Below are positions 1 through 12,224 of a DNA stretch of 64,000 nt, piece by piece (the stretch's first letter is position 1; the number at the start of each line of letters is the position of its first letter). The position numbers and the translations under genes were made by a program. The stretch lies in contig OX030970.1 of NCBI GenBank assembly GCA_943735955.1, positions 4,907,869 through 4,971,868 of the forward strand, in the 5' to 3' direction. The notes under the pieces are model-generated. The model was not told where the DNA came from. It worked only from the letters and a program-made list of their open reading frames with translations, and ran no database searches. The DNA is from Piscicola geometra (Eukaryota; Annelida; Clitellata; Hirudinida; Piscicolidae).

Positions 1-51
1 TTCCACTGGCCGTCTGCACACTCCATTGATGACACTTTTCATGAAGCAGAA
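1..51 (+). CDS. Copy A exon with FHW..SAHSID block (cut by window edge)
   Basis: Seventeen codons end in GAA before the donor GTTGGT. FHWPSAHSIDDTFHEAE aligns with the region around His96 and His107 of alpha-CAs and with the matching copy B exon (24889-25013). Confidence 0.75.
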
Positions 52-3000
52 GTTGGTGTGGTGTTGTTGATGCAAAGTTTCTGCATTTGATCTACAACCG
101 GTGCAATTTGCTGCAATGTAGATCAAGTGCAGGTTGATAGGGTTGATAGGGTTGAGGTTAGAGTTAGGGTTTTATATTTTTATTTTCAGAAAGGCCACTT
201 TATAAAGAAATATGATTTAGATTCTAATCCGAAAAATGTCTTTCAAATATATCTAACAAAATAAAATTATAAATTGACTTAATAAATGTGTCTCATGTTC
301 ATGTCTTGAGACGCATTTTCTTAGACGGCTTTAACTAACTTTTTTTGTAATTACATCCGGAACAGAATATATTTACATGCGCTGACTTCTTTTAGAACTC
401 ACTCTAGATGGAAATACTACACAAAGAAGAGAAGACCCTTGGATCCAACGGGCAAGATGCATTGGTGGAGCCTGTCTACGTGTCAGTTCTTCTCAAGGTT
501 CAACTACTCGTTGCGAACTGAACAATTAAATTTTACCAATTATTCATATAAACCGTAAAACACCATGTATAAGGTGCACTTAATATTAAAATGTCAAAAT
601 AAATAATAAATTAAAACTTTTTTTAAATATTAAAACTTGTTTATTCTTTGCTATTTAATTAATACGCTTTTTTGGAATGCTATATCTTTTATTCAATTAT
701 TGATTTCAAATGAATTCACAAAATTAATTTTAAAAATTTAAATGAGTTTTTGAATATAAATTTATAAAGATGTTGTTATCATTCTAGTAACGTTTGTAAA
801 TAAAAGTCTGTTAGGGGGAGGCTGTACAAGTCGGGACGATTTTTAAACGTAGCCTCATAGCTCAACTGCATTAGAAATAATTTAAATTTATTCAGCCATT
901 TTATTGATACCTTGTCTAGTTATGTAAACTCAAACATAAGACTAGATAAAAAAAGAAACACAAGTTTTTTTACTTTAAACATTAACACAAAAAAATTCCA
1001 TGTTGAGTAACTGGGTACTCAAGATGGAATGCTCTGTTCCCTAAGATGAATTTATATTGTAATCAATAAAAAATTTCATTCAAAGTTGTATTTACTAGTT
1101 ATTCTTTTTTTATTATATTATTTATTATTATTATTTATTATCAAAATTATTTAGTTATCGAAAGAAATACACCAGTTTGAATTTTAATGTGAATTGTGAT
1201 TAAATCAAATTGATTAAATTAAACTAAATTTAGCTTTTAGGTTAATTTCGCAAATTGAACTTTTTGTTTGTTCTAGGCTTTCTAGTTTTCATTTCAACTT
1301 CTTCAAAAATTGCTTCACTTTTTGTCAAATAGTTGTTTCATACTTGTGTCAAAGCTAATGAATACTAACAGTTTTTTATTTAATAAAAAAGTAAGTTATT
1401 AGTTTGTGTTAATTTTCAATAGTATATTTAGAATATAAACTTTATATAGTTTAAAAAAAAGCAAAATGTTGTCTTCCAATATTTTAACAAATCTTCTAGA
1501 ATCAATTATTCTAATTATATGAGACAACCTTCCTTAACGAAACCAACATTAAAATGTGCATCTAAGATGGATGCATAGATATGAAATAAATAAAAATTAA
1601 TTTTTAAAGCGCATAACTGTAAATAAGCCCGTTTTATCTTTGGAACCGGTTCATCTTGAGCAACCTTCCCCTATACATAAAAAAAGTAGATATTGGTTAG
1701 GCATAGAAACCGACTGAAACTGATATTTTTGATTTGGCCGAAACCGAAATTAAGCCGAAATTGTTTTTCAACATAAATACTTTATTATCAAAAACAAAAA
1801 AGTAGTATTTAACGATGACATTTCAGTTTATCAATTAAATCCAAACAAAAGTATCTTTTCAGCCTAAAACGAAAAATGTATTAAATGATTTTGTGCGTTA
1901 TAGATATCTTATAGATAAATAATAGAGATGAGAATCAAACCCAAACCTGATAGTTCGAGTTTGATTGAGGATATGTATCAGATAAAAGGAATAACAAACA
2001 AAATTTTCAGTTTTTCGGTCAAAGTGAGATCCATTTCGGCCAAACCAGAAGAAAGTCACAACTGTAAATTTAGATTCGGCTTTACTCAAAACATAGTCAA
2101 AACATGAAAAAAGTCTGTTGGTTTCTAAAATGGTTTCAACTTGTTTAGAACTATTTAACTAACAAATTTTTCTCTTTAAAGTGGTTTTCTTTAAAAAAAT
2201 ATTTTGGCAAAGATTTTTTTTAAATTTTAATTTTGTGAGTTTATATTTTAAGAGAATTTATTTCACTTAAATAACGTATTACCATATATAAATCGCACTT
2301 TTAACTCATCTTTTTACTCTCATCAAGCTTTCAAATGACTCGATTTTTATAGATTTTTCAAAAGATGGATACTTCACGTCTGATTTGATCTTTTAAGTTT
2401 CATCAAATTTTGTTTTTCTAGTATCACAAAATGAATGCGCTATATTAGGGAAGGTTGCTCAAGATGAACCAGCTCTCATGGTGGAAAGAGCTTATTCACA
2501 GTTAAAAAAAACTTTCCTTTAATTTTCTATTTATGCATCCGTCTTCTAAGCACATTTGTATGTTGGTTTTGTTTCTGAAAGTTGTCTCGTTCAATTTTAA
2601 TAATTTAAAAACTGATTTCTAAAAGAATTGTCAAAAAGTTGGGATATAATGTTTTACTGTATCTTCCCACATCCAAAAAAGTATGATTTACATTAGATTA
2701 TTATTAATTAAATGATGCCTTACAGTTTCATTATGTGCAAGCCGTATAATTAATAATTGAGTGACTAGCCTGTTATAACGATGGGTTTGTAGCATGGTCA
2801 TAGTTGTCTAAGATGAAACATGAATGATTGCATGAAATGAAACGTAGGGAGAGACTGTAGACATTGATAATTCTGTCTCTGGCATTCGACCATTTTGGGA
2901 GATGATAAAGTTATATAGACTATATACAGTATAATAGACTATATATAGCTAAATCTAAAATTTCGTCTTAATAGACTGTTAGCTAGAAATTTGCAATGGT

Positions 3001-5732
3001 TGAAGCTAAAAGCGAAGTGCGAAATAAATAAATAATGGTGTAAAGCGAGTTTAACGTATATCATTCCAAAGAGTTTACTTTAAAAATGGATTCCTAAAAA
3101 TTCGATAAAAAAATTAAAGCGTTTTTAAAAGACATTTGATGACGCTTTTGAGAAATAACTGAAAGACTACACGTTCCGGAATGAATAAAGATTTTTTTGA
3201 ATGATTAGTATTGAGTGAGCGAAAAATAGTATTTCTCTAGATAAATAAGAGAGCCTGATATTAATTAAAAATTTTAAATAACAATTTTTATGTCATACAA
3301 TATGATTTCATCCTTGGCAACTAAGCATTCCATCTTGGGAACCCAGTTGTTCAAGATGAAATTTTTGAGTGTTCATGCTTGAAGTCAATAAACTCATATT
3401 TCTTTATTATTTATTTCTTATGTTGAGCCGACCATGGACGAACTCAGCAAAGCTATCGATGCCTTAAAGAGTGGAAAAGCACCAGAAGACGATGGCATTC
3501 CACCAGAAATAATCAAATAAAGTAAACCGTTTCTACTAGAACCACTTCACAAGCTCCTTTGCCTATGTTGGAGTGAAGGTAGAGTTCCACAGGACATGCG
3601 CAATGTCAAGATTGTCACCCTGTATAAGAACAAGAACGACCGCAGCGACTGCAACAACTACAGGGGCATCTCACTGCTTAGCGTCGTGGGTAAAGCTTTT
3701 GCACGCGTTGTCCTCAACCGTCTCCAAGTCCTAGCAAGTTGAGTGTATCTTGAATCGCAATGCGGCTTCAGATCAGGAAGATCCACAGTCGACATGATCT
3801 TCTCCGTGCGTCAGCTCCAGGAAAAGTGCAAAGAGCAGCGGATGCCGTTGTATATCGCCTTTATCGACCTAACTAAGGCATTTGACCTTGTAAGCAGGAA
3901 CAGCCTATTTCGGCTACTCAAGAAGATCGGCTTTTCAACATTACAACTTTTTATCACGAAAACACGCAAGGTGTGGTCAGCTATGATGGAGAGACTTCAG
4001 AATCCTTCATAATCAAGAGTGGGGTCAAACAGGGATGTGTGCTAGTGCCTACATTATTCGGTATCTTCTTCTCGATGCTGTTGAACTTTGCATTGAGGCA
4101 GCAGAATCAGGCTTTCGATCCTCCATCCGACTTCACCTGCAGCCGCTGCAGCAGAGACTGTCGATCCAGGATCGGTCTGCTGAGCCACTCTAGAAGCTGC
4201 CGTCAAAGAACACATCAAAGCGCTATCATCATCGCACGAGATGGATGAATGCCAACCAATTTCTTATGTTAAAGTTGATATAGTTAGACAAAGAGTCAAT
4301 ATAATGGCTGGGTAAATTTTAATTTACGCTATTGGTTATGCAATTGAGCAATGATGCTACTTGTAAAAATCGTTTCATCTTGTGCAATCTGCCCATACGT
4401 GGTATTTTACGAAACTTTCCTATTTGAAAAGCATGAGAACTTTAAATGGTGTTTGATGAAGTTTCTTTGATGAGGCTCAAGAGCTTTTGATACAGATAAG
4501 TTTTATATACTTTGTATAAAGCGCATGGGTTTTTAAATTATAAATGGTGTTTTAAAAGAATCATTAAAATAATTAACGTCTTTATCACGTTATGCAGCAA
4601 GACAACAACCTGGATGAAGACATTCCTGCCATGAAGACCATAAGGGAAGGTCTTGCTCAAGTCTTCGATTTTGGTAACCCCTTGTCTCAATTCTCATCTC
4701 ATTATACAAACTCCTAGTTCAAAAACGATTGCAACTGTTTTAATAAGAACACTGTAGAAGTTGAGCGGCGATCCTGGGTGGTCTTGGGGTCCGAACCCCT
4801 TCCCACTTTTTGGTAATTAGGGGGTCCATCTTAATGTGAATTTTTCTAATTTTTACTGAATAATACATTTTAAAACTCTCGTTTTATTAAAAGTATAATC
4901 CTTAACCATGGCATAAAACAGAATGTTTATATTTAGATGTATTACACATTGTAAATAGGTGTAGTTATAGTAATAGCTATTCTTTCTTCACTTAATTACT
5001 CGTATCAAAATAGTAACTTTAAAATGTTTTGCTTAAAGTGGGATGGTCCAGACCACAGGACCCCCACAGGATCGCTGCCCATTTTGAATAAGATTCCCCA
5101 TGATTTGCAGCAGAGCGCCGCTACTGGTTACTAATGTTTCTTCTCACAAACATCTCCAGAAACAGTTAAATATTTAGTTCTGCCAGAGGACTTCAACCTA
5201 CAAACAGTTCTTCCCGATTCTTCTAAGTACTTTCGCTACACTGGCAGTTTCATGGTAGGGAGTTGTCAAGAAAACGTCAAAAGAATTGTGCTGAAAACTC
5301 CTCTCAATGTGACCAAGAAGTTTGTGAGTGGCATGCGACACTGCGCTTTTAATTTCATGCAACTAGCCTCTTTCTAGTGCTTCGGAACATGAGACTTCAG
5401 AATTGCCATAGTTGCAGTATGCTTGAGCAAGTGCAACACTATGAAACGCTAGAATAGGATTCGATTTTTTTCGTCTTTTCGAGTTTCATTACTAAAATTT
5501 AGGGTCATACAAATTATTCATTTTTTCTAGCATTGATGTAATTAAAAATAATTTGGAAACTTTTATCAGCAGTGTCAGTTTGGGTACAATAGAGCACTGC
5601 ACTAAGCTACAAAACTGTTTTTCCCAGGTGGACACACTGAAAAGTATGATGGATCATAACAAGCAGACCCTTCTGAAAAACACCAGAGATCTTCAGCCAC
5701 TCAACGGCAGAGTGGTTTACAGATCCTGGTAA
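1..5732 (+). CDS. Alpha-carbonic-anhydrase-like gene, copy A (5'-partial, probably non-catalytic)
   Basis: Five exons fit one CA fold in order: 1-51, 408-497, 4598-4673, 5160-5323, 5628-5732 (stop TAA). All have GT-AG borders and compatible phases (0, 0, 1, 0). The upstream part, including signal peptide and His94, lies outside the window. Seen: exon 1 reads FHWPSAHSIDD, matching the FHWG..SEH..(D/N)G block of alpha-CAs, so His96 and Trp97 are kept but Glu106 is Ala. The next exon begins MEILH where active CAs have LHLVH, putting Glu at zinc ligand 119. Exon 5160-5323 reads YFRYTGSFMVGSC where active enzymes have YYRY.GSLTTPPC, so Thr199 and Thr200 are lost. The last exon has QPLNGRVVYRSW, the CA C-terminal motif. 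Inferred: a CA-related protein unable to hydrate CO2. Its 4.1-kb third intron holds a pogo-like MITE and an RT fragment. Confidence 0.8.
127..175 (+). repeat. Short TTAGGG-like patch
   Basis: Degenerate GGTTGATAGGG and GTTAGGG units in the first intron of copy A. Too short and irregular to be more than a telomere-like simple repeat. The rest of the intron (52-407) shows nothing recognisable. Confidence 0.3.
408..497 (+). CDS. Copy A exon carrying position 119
   Basis: The acceptor CTCTAG is followed by 30 codons starting MEILHKEEK and ending VEPVYVSVLLK, then GTTCAA. The end matches the 'DGLAV..VFLEV' strand of CAs and the start corresponds to LHLVH. Length (90 bp) and phase 0-0 match the copy B exon (93 bp). 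The donor is weak. Confidence 0.65.
812..1674. mobile_element. Pogo-like MITE
   Basis: The left end (TAGGGGGAGGCTGTACAAG) and right end (reverse complement TAGGGGAAGGTTGCTCAAG) form imperfect inverted repeats bordered by TA. They resemble the ends of the pogo element at 12996-14724. No coding capacity. Lies in a copy A intron. Around 1700-2130 a further AT-rich stretch shows possible inverted ends (TAGAAACCGAC / TAGAAACCAAC) that I cannot bound. Confidence 0.45.
2446..4397. mobile_element. Second pogo-like MITE (opposite orientation) carrying an RT fragment
   Basis: Left end TAGGGAAGGTTGCTCAAG, right end reverse complement TATGGGCAGATTGCACAAG. Internal motifs (TCCATCTTGGGAACCCAG) are the reverse complement of motifs inside the MITE at 812-1674. 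The RT fragment at 3431-4251 appears inserted within it. Confidence 0.4.
3431..4251 (+). pseudogene. LINE reverse transcriptase fragment, internally deleted
   Basis: Conceptual translation gives the N-terminal RT region (MDELSKAIDALKSGKAP), NNYRGISLLSVVGKAF, then CGFRSGRSTVDMIF, IAFIDLTKAFDLV (motif A) and SGVKQGCVLVPTLFG (motif B). In-frame stops occur near 3518 and 3740, and a frameshift near 3990. The YADD catalytic motif is missing: sequence jumps from motif B to a C-terminal zinc knuckle (CSRCSRDCRSRIGLLSHSR). A dead LINE copy in an intron of copy A; the clade is not resolvable by eye. Confidence 0.75.
4598..4673 (+). CDS. Copy A short exon
   Basis: After acceptor TATGCAG, 25 codons plus one base (starting QDNNLDEDIP, ending AQVFDF) run to donor GTAACC. 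Short exons with this position and phase 1 end are typical of alpha-CA genes; the copy B counterpart is 26624-26693. Confidence 0.7.
4759..5093. mobile_element. hAT-derived MITE related to the 12819-17338 element
   Basis: Ends GAGCGGCGATCCTGGG and (reverse complement) TGGGCAGCGATCCTGTGG match the termini CATGGGCGGCGATC of the larger element. Internal TTAACCATGGCATAAA is shared with 12966-12982. Its 335 bp have no coding capacity and it sits in the intron between copy A exons 4598-4673 and 5160-5323. Confidence 0.6.
5160..5323 (+). CDS. Copy A exon with GSF..C / VKRIVLKTP
   Basis: Phase 1 start after CTCCAG, phase 0 end before GTGAGT. Contains VLPDSSKYFRYTGSF and NVKRIVLKTPLNV, the CA 'YYRY.GSLTTPPC.E.V.W.VL..P' block, with MVG in place of TTP. 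Confidence 0.8.
5628..5732 (+). CDS. Copy A terminal exon
   Basis: Begins after TTTTTCCCAG; 35 codons including TAA. RDLQPLNGRVVYRSW is the conserved CA C-terminus (N.R..QPLNGR.VY.S). Confidence 0.8.
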   Translation: MDTLKSMMDHNKQTLLKNTRDLQPLNGRVVYRSW

Positions 5733-6660
5733 GAACTTGTGGACCTGATGGAGTCCTAATGAGCTCAATGGTGGTGGACAGTTACGAACACCTATAATTT
5801 TTCAAAAGTTTAATTAAAACAGTATAAAATATCTTATTAACGATAATCTCATTCAATGTATAACTCTCAAACCTTGAAAAAAGACTGTTCTAATTTTCAA
5901 TAAAACTCGATCTCTTTATTACATTTTTTCTTAATTATTTTTGAAAAGACAATAAATAAATTAATTCACCTAGACACAAACACTATCAAACCGAAGTATC
6001 CTAGGTAAGGTTCTAAATAAAACATACCGTTAAAAAAATGTATAAGGCGCACCTATGTATAAGCGCATCTCATTTGATAGCTAAAAAAAGGAAAAAATTA
6101 TTTGTTAAATGCTTTTTCTTATTAATCTCAATTATTTGTTAACTTTTTTTTTCTATTATTCTCAATTATTTGTTAAATAATTTTTTTATCAATTTCAATG
6201 ATTTGTTAAATAATTTTTTTTATTACTTTCAATTATTTGTTAATTATGTCGAGCTTTTGTTGTGAAGTTGTTGATATGTTCCATGAACATTTAGTTTCAT
6301 GATCTTGTTTTTTTGAAGTTAACTATAACTAATACTTCAAAAAGAGTTATTTCTTTCGAAAAATGAGTTTTTTTGAAGTCATAGTTATGATTTTGAAATT
6401 TATAAACTATTTATTTTTTGAAAACACAGATATATTTCAATTTAAGTCCAAAGCAGTTATCCATGAGAAAAGCGTGTGTGCCTGTGTCTTGGAGATCTAA
6501 AGCTTGCTATACGGTAAACCTCATGTATAAGCCACACTAGCTTTTTATTGTACATTTCACAGGTAAAGCAGTGCGCTTTATATATTGGTGTTTCACGGTA
6601 ATTTGTATTTGTAAAACAAAAACATCTGTACTTGCATTGAATTTGAAGAAATAAAGATCT
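5733..6660. other. 3' flank of copy A; AT-rich, no gene seen
   Basis: A polyadenylation hexamer AATAAA sits at 5899-5904, 167 nt past the stop. From 6100-6250 a run of TTTATTATT/CAATTATTTGTTAA units repeats irregularly. Nothing else identified. Confidence 0.4.
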
Positions 6661-6678
6661 TCATTTGCAATTAAAACT

Positions 6679-9600
6679 GTGTTAGTCAACACTAAAATGG
6701 CTGGAGTAAGTTCACTTTGTCTAATGTTTGAGGAAGGGACCGATCGCTACCGAGCTATCAACTATCTTGGCTTCCAAGCTTCATTTTCAGACCGTGACTG
6801 GACATATAAAAATGTCACACTTGGCTGTCATGCATTGCCTACTCATGCTGCACATGACCTTGCTGATCATATCAGCTCTGTTCTGAAAAGCTTTTCTGTT
6901 GATCCCAGAAAACTATTTATAACTAGCTGTCATGATGGTGCTGCAAATATGATCAAAATTTCAAAGCTTCTAAAGGTTGACGCGTATCAGAACTGTACAG
7001 CACATACGTTGCACCATTTGCTTACTACAGACAGCATCAATAGAAATGAAGACATTCTGCAATTACTCCAGAAGTTCCGTTCTTTCGTAACCGCACTTCA
7101 TTTCAAGACTAAAATTATAGAAGACGAGGCAGCATTCATAGAGGATAAAGGAATTATCAAGACCCTGAAAGAAGGCATGTCTTCAGTGTGTGAATTGCTT
7201 TTCACAGATGATCAGTTCAGTGTATCAATAGTGGATGCCCCTGAGAGCAGCACTGAAGCATTGACAATCACAACCACAATCATAAGTCAGTAAAGGCATC
7301 ATGTCCAACGCGCTGGAATCCAACACTGATGATGATTCAGTAAATCCTTGACTTGAAAAAAGAAGTGCAAAATACTTTCAAGTGTATTGGTCGAGTTGAT
7401 ATTTGTCTCCATGAAAATGAAAATAATTTTTCAAGTGAGCCGGTTACCTTTCTGATGCCATTCTAAAACCTCACTCATCTCTTCAGCTTTTCAATGCCAA
7501 CCTTATCAACTATTCCACTCGTGAAAAGGAACATAAGACAATTTTGCACTGTGTCATATGCTGATGATGAAAAAATACGATTGATCAAACTGTCAGTTCT
7601 CAACCAGCTTGACCATCAGTGATCACATCAAGCTGCATCAGTTGCTCGATCTAGATTCCAAATCATTGATTCCACGGCCAGAAACAACCACTATTCTGGA
7701 AAATGCAATTGAATCAGCAATTGCTTGTGCGTTTATCAAATCTGAAGCGGATATATCACGTTCACAGCTGGTCAGTGAAGATGTTTCTGAAAAAAGCCAA
7801 TGGAAGCGAATGCGAATGGAGTTGATGAAGGAGCTGAAGTCTGAGCTGTCACCTAATTATTGTACTAATAAGATATTTTATATTAATTTATTGCCAATAA
7901 ATCAGTTTTTATTTTATATAGCTCTCAATAGACTATTGTCTATTGCTCTCAGTTTACAATAAAATATTTTAAAATACATACAGTATTTAAATTTTAGATT
8001 TTGAACATTTTTTTCCGATAGCTCTTGAAATTACAAACTATTTGACGGCGCCTATTCTTCAGTTTCCAGATGTTCTTGCCTTCTGGTCTAGCAGTGCAGC
8101 ATCATCATCCTGTCCGCAACTTACTCAACTGGCATATCTTCACCATTTATACAAATTTTGTCTTAATTTCAGTGTGAAAAGATAGTTAATACTTGAATTA
8201 ATTTTTTTTATATTCAAAATAACTTGTCAAACGTTTTCAATGCTTTTAAAAACCAATGGTGCGTTTTCGCAACTTTGACATAATATGATCTCACATAATT
8301 TTTAATAAGTCTAGTCATTATAATAATAATAAAATTATTATTTTAATGTTAATGTATTATGAAATTTATAAAATTGAAATAAAAATTGAATTTTGTAGAT
8401 GAATGTGGATTTTTATATTTCGATAAAAAATTCAAAACCGCAAATGCTTCACACTTGAAGCTTTTATTGAAAAGAATATAATTTTTTAACCTCTCATAGG
8501 TCGAATGTAAAATTAAAATAAAGATAACAATCGTCGTCAGTGTCATCTTTGAAACAGCAAGACAGTTTATGAGTGCTGTTGTAATTCACGTTAAATAATT
8601 TGCTTTTTTGTAATTCAAATAATTATTATGAATATTATGACAAATAAAACAATTAGAAGTCTGAATTTTATCGAACTATTTGCAATTGAAATTTATTTCT
8701 GTTTAACAAATGTGGTTTGAATCTATTTATTTATGATTTCTTACTGTACATAAGTATGTCACACTTCCCGCTCACGTTGCGTTTTCGCAACATTTGCCCC
8801 ATTAAAACTTATGAATTAATTGTTTTCAATTTTGCTTGAGTTATTCTTATAACCATAGTCTAAATTTAAAATTCATGTTAACTTTTTTTCTCGGGTAGCG
8901 GCGGTAAATGGGCTAAATAAAACTACCAATTATAATTAATAAAAAAATTTGATAGTTTATTAATGATAGAAAAAAAAACTACGAACTAAGTTGCATAGTA
9001 TTCTCAAAGTTACGTCATCATTTTTTAAACTAAAGTAAAAAGTATAAAAAAAGTTTTATATGAGATCCTAAACAGTCTATAATTTTTTTTCAAATCTTTA
9101 GTTTCAACTAAATTTGGATGTGTTCTCAATTACAAAATATTGTTTCGATCTGTTTGTGAAAATCTTTTCACCATTTCATTTACTGGAAGAAGTGCAGTAG
9201 TGGTTTTGGTAGCAGATATTCTCAAACAAGCTTTGCAAACGACATCAGATACAGTCGTCTTAAGATGCGTTTTAATAAACCGAAGTTTAGAAAATTCTTT
9301 TTCTGCATCTGATGAAGTAACTGGCAGAGTCAGAACAACATCAAGCATATAATGCAACTCTGGCTGAAGGCTTGTGGCTCAAAAGAGTTCTTGCAGTTCG
9401 ATGCATGCAATGAGATCAGACTGATACGCACGTAAACTTGATGTGTTGATGTGATTTTGAGCTGTCTTTACACAGTTTAAGCATCCTTTCCATGAAGGTT
9501 GGATATTCTGAAAGCTCGAGAGTTATTTTGTCTATCTGATTTGTTCTTTATATAATGTGTCATGGCTTAAAAAATTTACATATAAAAAGTGTAAAGATTT

Positions 9601-10054
9601 AAGAGTGTAGTTAAGGTCTAGTGGTGCTCTATTTCTTCTCAGAATTTGTGAAATGTTAGTGTTGTTTTGGTGGGATCTCTATGTTCTGTGTTGATATATG
9701 AAATGTTTCGTGAGATAAAGACCCGATGGCCATCCAGAGAAAATATCATTGTCCTATGGCATATTGAAAAATTCATTACCCCTCCCCCCCACCACCAAAA
9801 AAACTCATCGATTTTCGATAAATTGCGAGACCCTTCGAAAAGGTCTGGGGGGCGGGAGAGGGTTTGAGCCCCCCCAGCCCCCCCCCCCCTGGTTGCGCCA
9901 CTGTCTTCACCTATCATCATCAGCATCATCTGTACCAGTGAAGTGCGTGTTTTCAGTTGCTGGTTTGGTAATGAACAGCAAACGATCAAGCCTAACAGCT
10001 GATGAACCACATCGCATTTGTTTCATTCATGACAATTATAAACTGAAACTTTAA
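6679..10054 (+). pseudogene. hAT transposase pseudogene split by a second hAT
   Basis: An open stretch 6679-7293 reads YLGFQASFSDRDWTYKN and TSCHDGAANM, the RNase-H-like core of ZBED-type hAT transposases. A degenerate middle with stops follows (7294-7608), then 7609-7962. From 8010 the frame reads FPDVLAFWSSSAASS and breaks at 8144. It resumes at 9912 with SSASSVPVKCVFSVAG and SSLTADEPHRICFIHDNY, the hAT C-terminal dimerisation block. The break is the hAT insertion at 8145-9903. Subterminal CAGCCGAA repeats at 10190-10320 suggest the right end; the left terminus is not found. Confidence 0.8.
8145..9903 (-). mobile_element. hAT element (left end lost) nested in a hAT transposase
   Basis: The right end GGTTGCGCCACTG is followed by TCTTCACC (9904-9911), and the same eight bases stand at 8137-8144, so the TSD is exact. 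The left terminus CAGGGGCGCAAC expected from the full copy at 54795-56792 is missing and the element begins inside. On the minus strand, 9130-9357 encodes the dimerisation region (LTLPVTSSDAEKEFSKLRFI). From about 8160 it parallels 55105 onward with many substitutions and small indels. Confidence 0.8.
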
Positions 10055-10359
10055 GTGTCTATCAAGTAAATAAAAAATCAGTTTATGATTAAGACAAAAT
10101 ATAAAACTTTATTTTATTGTTGACAATAATGAAATTTGTTCTGAAGTGTTATAAAAGTGTTTTAATGTTGACATTTTACTTATTGATTTCAGCCGAAATT
10201 CAGCCGAATATTTATAAGCAGCCGAAAATCAGCCGTAAAGTTTACAGAGAAATCCGGTTTATTCGGATATCCGCCAAGAATTCATGTCAGCCAGCCAAAA
10301 TTTTAACAAAGATTCGGCTGCCAGGTCTACTTCTATGGGTTGCGAAAATGTTTTAGTTT

Positions 10360-12220
10360 TAGTAACAAATCAATGAAAAAATAAGTAACACAATGCAAAT
10401 AGATATTTTATTCAAATATAAATCTGACTGCTTGCCAAAGGTGAACAAGTAGAAATGAAATGAACGTTTAAAATAATTCATTAATTTCTATTCATAAAGA
10501 GAGAAAAAAAAGGTAAATGAAAGCGTATTTGATAGTTTTGTTTTAGACAGCTACGCATAAAAACTGTTTAATGAAGAATTCGATTTCCTGTGTCATCTCG
10601 ATGGATATTTGCTTGAAAGAAATAAAAAAATAGTTTTGTTCTAATTAATTCTCAAAAAAGGTCACGTACAACTTTTTGTTATATTATTAATTTCCTGTAT
10701 TATATATTGATGAAACTCTGCTCTAGAGTAATCAAAATAGATTTTACTCTGATTAATTTTCAAAAAGTCCCCTACCACACAAAACCTTTAAAATAGTTTA
10801 AAAAGCTCACTTACTATTTTTTGGTCTATATTATTCACAGCCTGACAGACGCAGGCCATGTTACAATGGTTCTGATAACCATGGTTATTATGCGCCAAAG
10901 GCACCATTCCACACGACGTAAACATCTAGCAATACATACGTCGCAAAAATCGTATCATATACACTAGGTAGTAAAAAAATGTTGTGCGGTAGGGAATCTT
11001 TTTGAGAATTAATCAAAATATATACATACATTATTCTTTTAACAATAGTTTATCGATATATGACTCAAGAATTTAGTAATTTGACAAAAGGTTAAATGGT
11101 TATAACTTTAATACGGTTTATTGGCAACATTTTTCAAAGAAAAAATTGATTAAAAAATTTATTCATTACTTTTGTAACGATTATAACTCAGTTTCTAGCC
11201 CACGAATATTTGGTCACATAAAGTCATAACTCTACTACGCATCACAATGTGCTACTATACAAACATTCTGTTTTATGTTATGGTTGAAGATTATATTCGT
11301 ATTAAAATAAGAGTTTCAAAATGATTGTTGAAAAAAAGTGAAGTCCGGACTCCAGAAAGAAAAATTTGGAAAACAAGTTAAACGATCACTAGAAATATAA
11401 AATTTAAATATATTTTTTTTTAATGTAAAGAAAACCTATACAAAGATTTATTGGGATTTTTTTAGATTATGCGAATGCAGTTGAATAACGATCGGAAACT
11501 AAGGTGAAACTCACAAGCAGCCGGCAAAAAAATGTCCAATACTGTTTTGCATTTAAAGCGAAGAAATCGTTGATAGAAATAATGGGACGTGCGTGGGTGA
11601 GACCGAAGTGGTAGTTTGGAGTAGCGAGCAAACATGGAGAATACGACAGTTTGACCAAAGAAGTTACAGTCTTTTTCTCTTTTATTTAAAAATGAATATA
11701 TACTAGGGTTTAAAAATTCTTCAAAATGACGCGAAAAGCAGTATTGCCAGGAGGACAACCTGAGACATCATGCTCATCGGCGCATGGGACTCTTCAGGCA
11801 TCTGCTCCAGCCACGAAGATGAGCACGAAGCGGTTGTGAGAAGGGATATGGCATTATGGTGCTAATCAAATCAATGGGGGAAAGGAGTTACGGCAAAATT
11901 TTCATGTCTTAACTTTTTTTTGAGTTTTTTTTCTGCTTAAAACTAACATGAAAAAATTTCATTGAAAGAAAACAATATTTACCAGTGGCGCAACATGCTC
12001 AAAGATTTCGTAATTTTTATTAGAATGACAATGTGATGCGTGCGCTGAATTTTACTAATTTAATCTCCAACAAACACAAGAGTTCTTTAAATTTTTTATA
12101 TTATTATTTCATTAATTTAAAGCGCAATTATATTATCTTTTTTCTATATGTTATCTTGGAGAAGCAGTAGATTTTATTTCAGAATGCAAACTTCCTTTAA
12201 AGCAAAAAGTTTGTAGCGCT
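10360..12220. other. AT-rich intergenic region with no supported gene
   Basis: Apart from the SINE fragment at 10834-10969, only short, composition-driven open frames occur. A GC-richer patch at 11745-11870 has no motif I recognise in any frame. Confidence 0.4.
10834..10969 (-). mobile_element. tRNA-derived SINE, 3' part
   Basis: Matches the body and tail of the SINE at 14936-15169 (shared AGCCTGACAGACGCAGG, ATGCGCCA, CATACGTCGCAAA). The tRNA head with A and B boxes is missing, so this is a 5'-truncated copy. Confidence 0.65.
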
Positions 12221-12224
12221 TTTT

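Noticed and set aside
3973..4248. Independent 91-codon gene with a zinc finger
   Set aside because: It is the deleted C-terminal end of the LINE RT fragment in a shifted frame.
8349..8546. Short AT-rich minus-strand ORF in the nested hAT
   Set aside because: Not preserved in the sister copy at 55300-55500, so not coding.
11462..11870. Possible exon (98-codon minus ORF and GC-richer plus segment)
   Set aside because: No motif, splice or phase support, and no similarity to neighbours that I can see.
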